From Pedobacter sp. Leaf41 (GTDB taxonomy: Bacteria; Bacteroidota; Bacteroidia; Sphingobacteriales; Sphingobacteriaceae): DNA of 64,000 bases. Location of the stretch: NCBI RefSeq assembly GCF_001422545.1, contig NZ_LMLE01000006.1:538211-602210 (forward strand). The letters are read 5' to 3'. Position 1 is the stretch's first letter; every line of letters begins with the position of its first letter. Shown here piece after piece: positions 63,104 through 64,000 of this stretch. The position numbers were made by a program, and so were the translations under genes. Below the pieces are notes generated by a model that saw only the letters and a program-made list of their open reading frames with translations, did no database searches and was not told the DNA's origin.

Positions 63104-64000
63104 ATGAAGTACATATACATTTTTATAACCCTGATTTTGTGTTCAGCACAAATTGCATGGGCACAAAATCGAACACTTAAAGGGCAGGTAACCGATGAAA
63201 AAGGCGGTATAATAGTAGGCGCAACCATATCCTTAAAAGGTACCAACCGGGGAGTTAATACTGATAGCGAAGGTAAATTCTCAATCGCAGTTCCATCAGG
63301 GGTGGCCACTTTAGTGGTTCAGTTTGTGGGGTATGTTAAAAAGGAGGTGAATATTGCTGCCGATGGTACGACTGCTAAAATTACGCTTCAGGACGATGTT
63401 AATGTCCTCCAGGAAGTTACCATCGTTAATGTGGGTTATGGTACAGTTTCCCGCGAAGCCCTAACCGGTTCTGTTTCTTCTCTTCGTGCTGACCAGATTA
63501 AGGATATTCCAATTAATTCTGCCGAACAGGCTCTTGCAGGTCGGCTTGCGGGGGTGCAGGTAACCGCTACCGATGGCGCTCCTGGAACCAACGTACAGAT
63601 CAGAATCAGGGGTGGGAGTTCTATAACACAAGATAATTCTCCATTATATATTGTTGACGGAGTACAGGTTGAAAATGCGCTTAGAGCACTGTCACCTCAG
63701 GATATAGAATCTATTGATGTGCTTAAAGATGCAGCCTCTACCGCCATTTACGGGGCGAGAGGTGCAAATGGTGTAGTATTGATTACCACTAAAACCGGTA
63801 AGCGTGGAAAAATGACCGCTAGCTACAATGGTTTTGTTGGCGCCAGTAAAATTCTGGGTAAGTTAGATGTGCTGGATGCGACTGATTACCTTAAATATCA
63901 ATACGAGCGCAGCCGCGGAAATGTGCTTGATAGTACTTCGTTCGTGAATAATTATGGTCCATTTGATACCCTTGAAGTGTATCGTGATAAAGGCCGCGAC
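63104..64000 (+). CDS. SusC/RagA-type TonB-dependent transporter, 3' truncated by window
   Basis: The first 299 residues of a SusC-like protein that continues beyond the window. The signal peptide ends near AWAQ. A carboxypeptidase-regulatory-like domain (LKGQVTDEKGGIIVGATISLKGT), a TonB box region (LQEVTIVNVGYGTVSREALTGSVSSL) and the plug signature SIDVLKDAASTAIYGARGANGVVLITTKTG are all present. No STN domain precedes them. It follows a GH95 gene and an HTCS gene, so it likely opens the main operon of a third PUL. Upstream control appears to include a LacI-type site as well as the HTCS. Confidence 0.93.
   Translation, partial: MKYIYIFITLILCSAQIAWAQNRTLKGQVTDEKGGIIVGATISLKGTNRGVNTDSEGKFSIAVPSGVATLVVQFVGYVKKEVNIAADGTTAKITLQDDVNVLQEVTIVNVGYGTVSREALTGSVSSLRADQIKDIPINSAEQALAGRLAGVQVTATDGAPGTNVQIRIRGGSSITQDNSPLYIVDGVQVENALRALSPQDIESIDVLKDAASTAIYGARGANGVVLITTKTGKRGKMTASYNGFVGASKILGKLDVLDATDYLKYQYERSRGNVLDSTSFVNNYGPFDTLEVYRDKGRD

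Overview
The window looks like a chromosome segment from a Bacteroidota bacterium, most likely family Sphingobacteriaceae and Pedobacter-like; the species cannot be fixed from sequence alone. The grounds are AT-rich DNA, SusC/SusD outer-membrane pairs, a hybrid two-component regulator, Bacteroidota-type promoters (TTTG, about 19 bases, TAnnTTTG, a perfect example precedes the tRNA-His gene), a large fused PurL, and little use of Shine-Dalgarno sites.

Layout. 1-452: degenerate intergenic repeats and the purL terminator. 453-9729: housekeeping genes (purL, a VOC protein, trmN6, a serine hydrolase, a YfcE-type phosphoesterase, fbp, rnhA), with a second decayed copy of the trmN6 3' end after the serine hydrolase. 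9858-13870: tRNA-His with promoter and terminator, then a decayed accessory stretch holding a duplicated tRNA T-arm, two of three copies of a roughly 90-base TTGACCCC/GGGGTCAA repeat, a VOC protein, an esterase-TPR protein and a broken flavin-reductase-fold gene.

13874-34966 is a complete polysaccharide utilization locus (PUL 1). An AraC regulator is divergent from SusC, SusD, two surface lipoproteins with discoidin-like C-termini, an L-fuconate-dehydratase-like enolase, an SSS symporter, an SDR, a GH95 alpha-L-fucosidase, a clan GH-D hydrolase, a GH36 alpha-galactosidase and an SGNH acetylesterase. Genes are close or overlap as TAATG, so the group is probably one operon that strips fucose, galactose and acetyl groups from a plant-type glycan and begins oxidative fucose (or L-galactose) breakdown.

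35354-43526 is a mixed stretch: an exported transthyretin/HIUase-like protein, a GlcG/HbpS protein, a Crp-type regulator, nitronate monooxygenase, a LysR regulator divergent from an exported alpha/beta hydrolase, a DUF1348 protein, a small membrane protein, and about 1.5 kb with no clear gene before a cold-shock-like protein.

43600-55299 carries a second SusC/D locus behind a TetR regulator. Instead of glycosidases it holds a nucleotide-pyrophosphatase-type phosphodiesterase, a small CBU_0592-type membrane protein, a calcineurin-like phosphoesterase and, after a gap, a PhoA-type alkaline phosphatase. A chimeric NTF2/phosphodiesterase pseudogene lies nearby. This phosphoester-directed Sus-like locus is the best candidate here for an under-described system.

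55618-64000 starts a third locus: a 1450-residue hybrid two-component regulator, a second GH95 enzyme, and a SusC cut by the window end. That SusC is preceded by a site matching the LacI-family operator pattern and by a 42-codon ORF.
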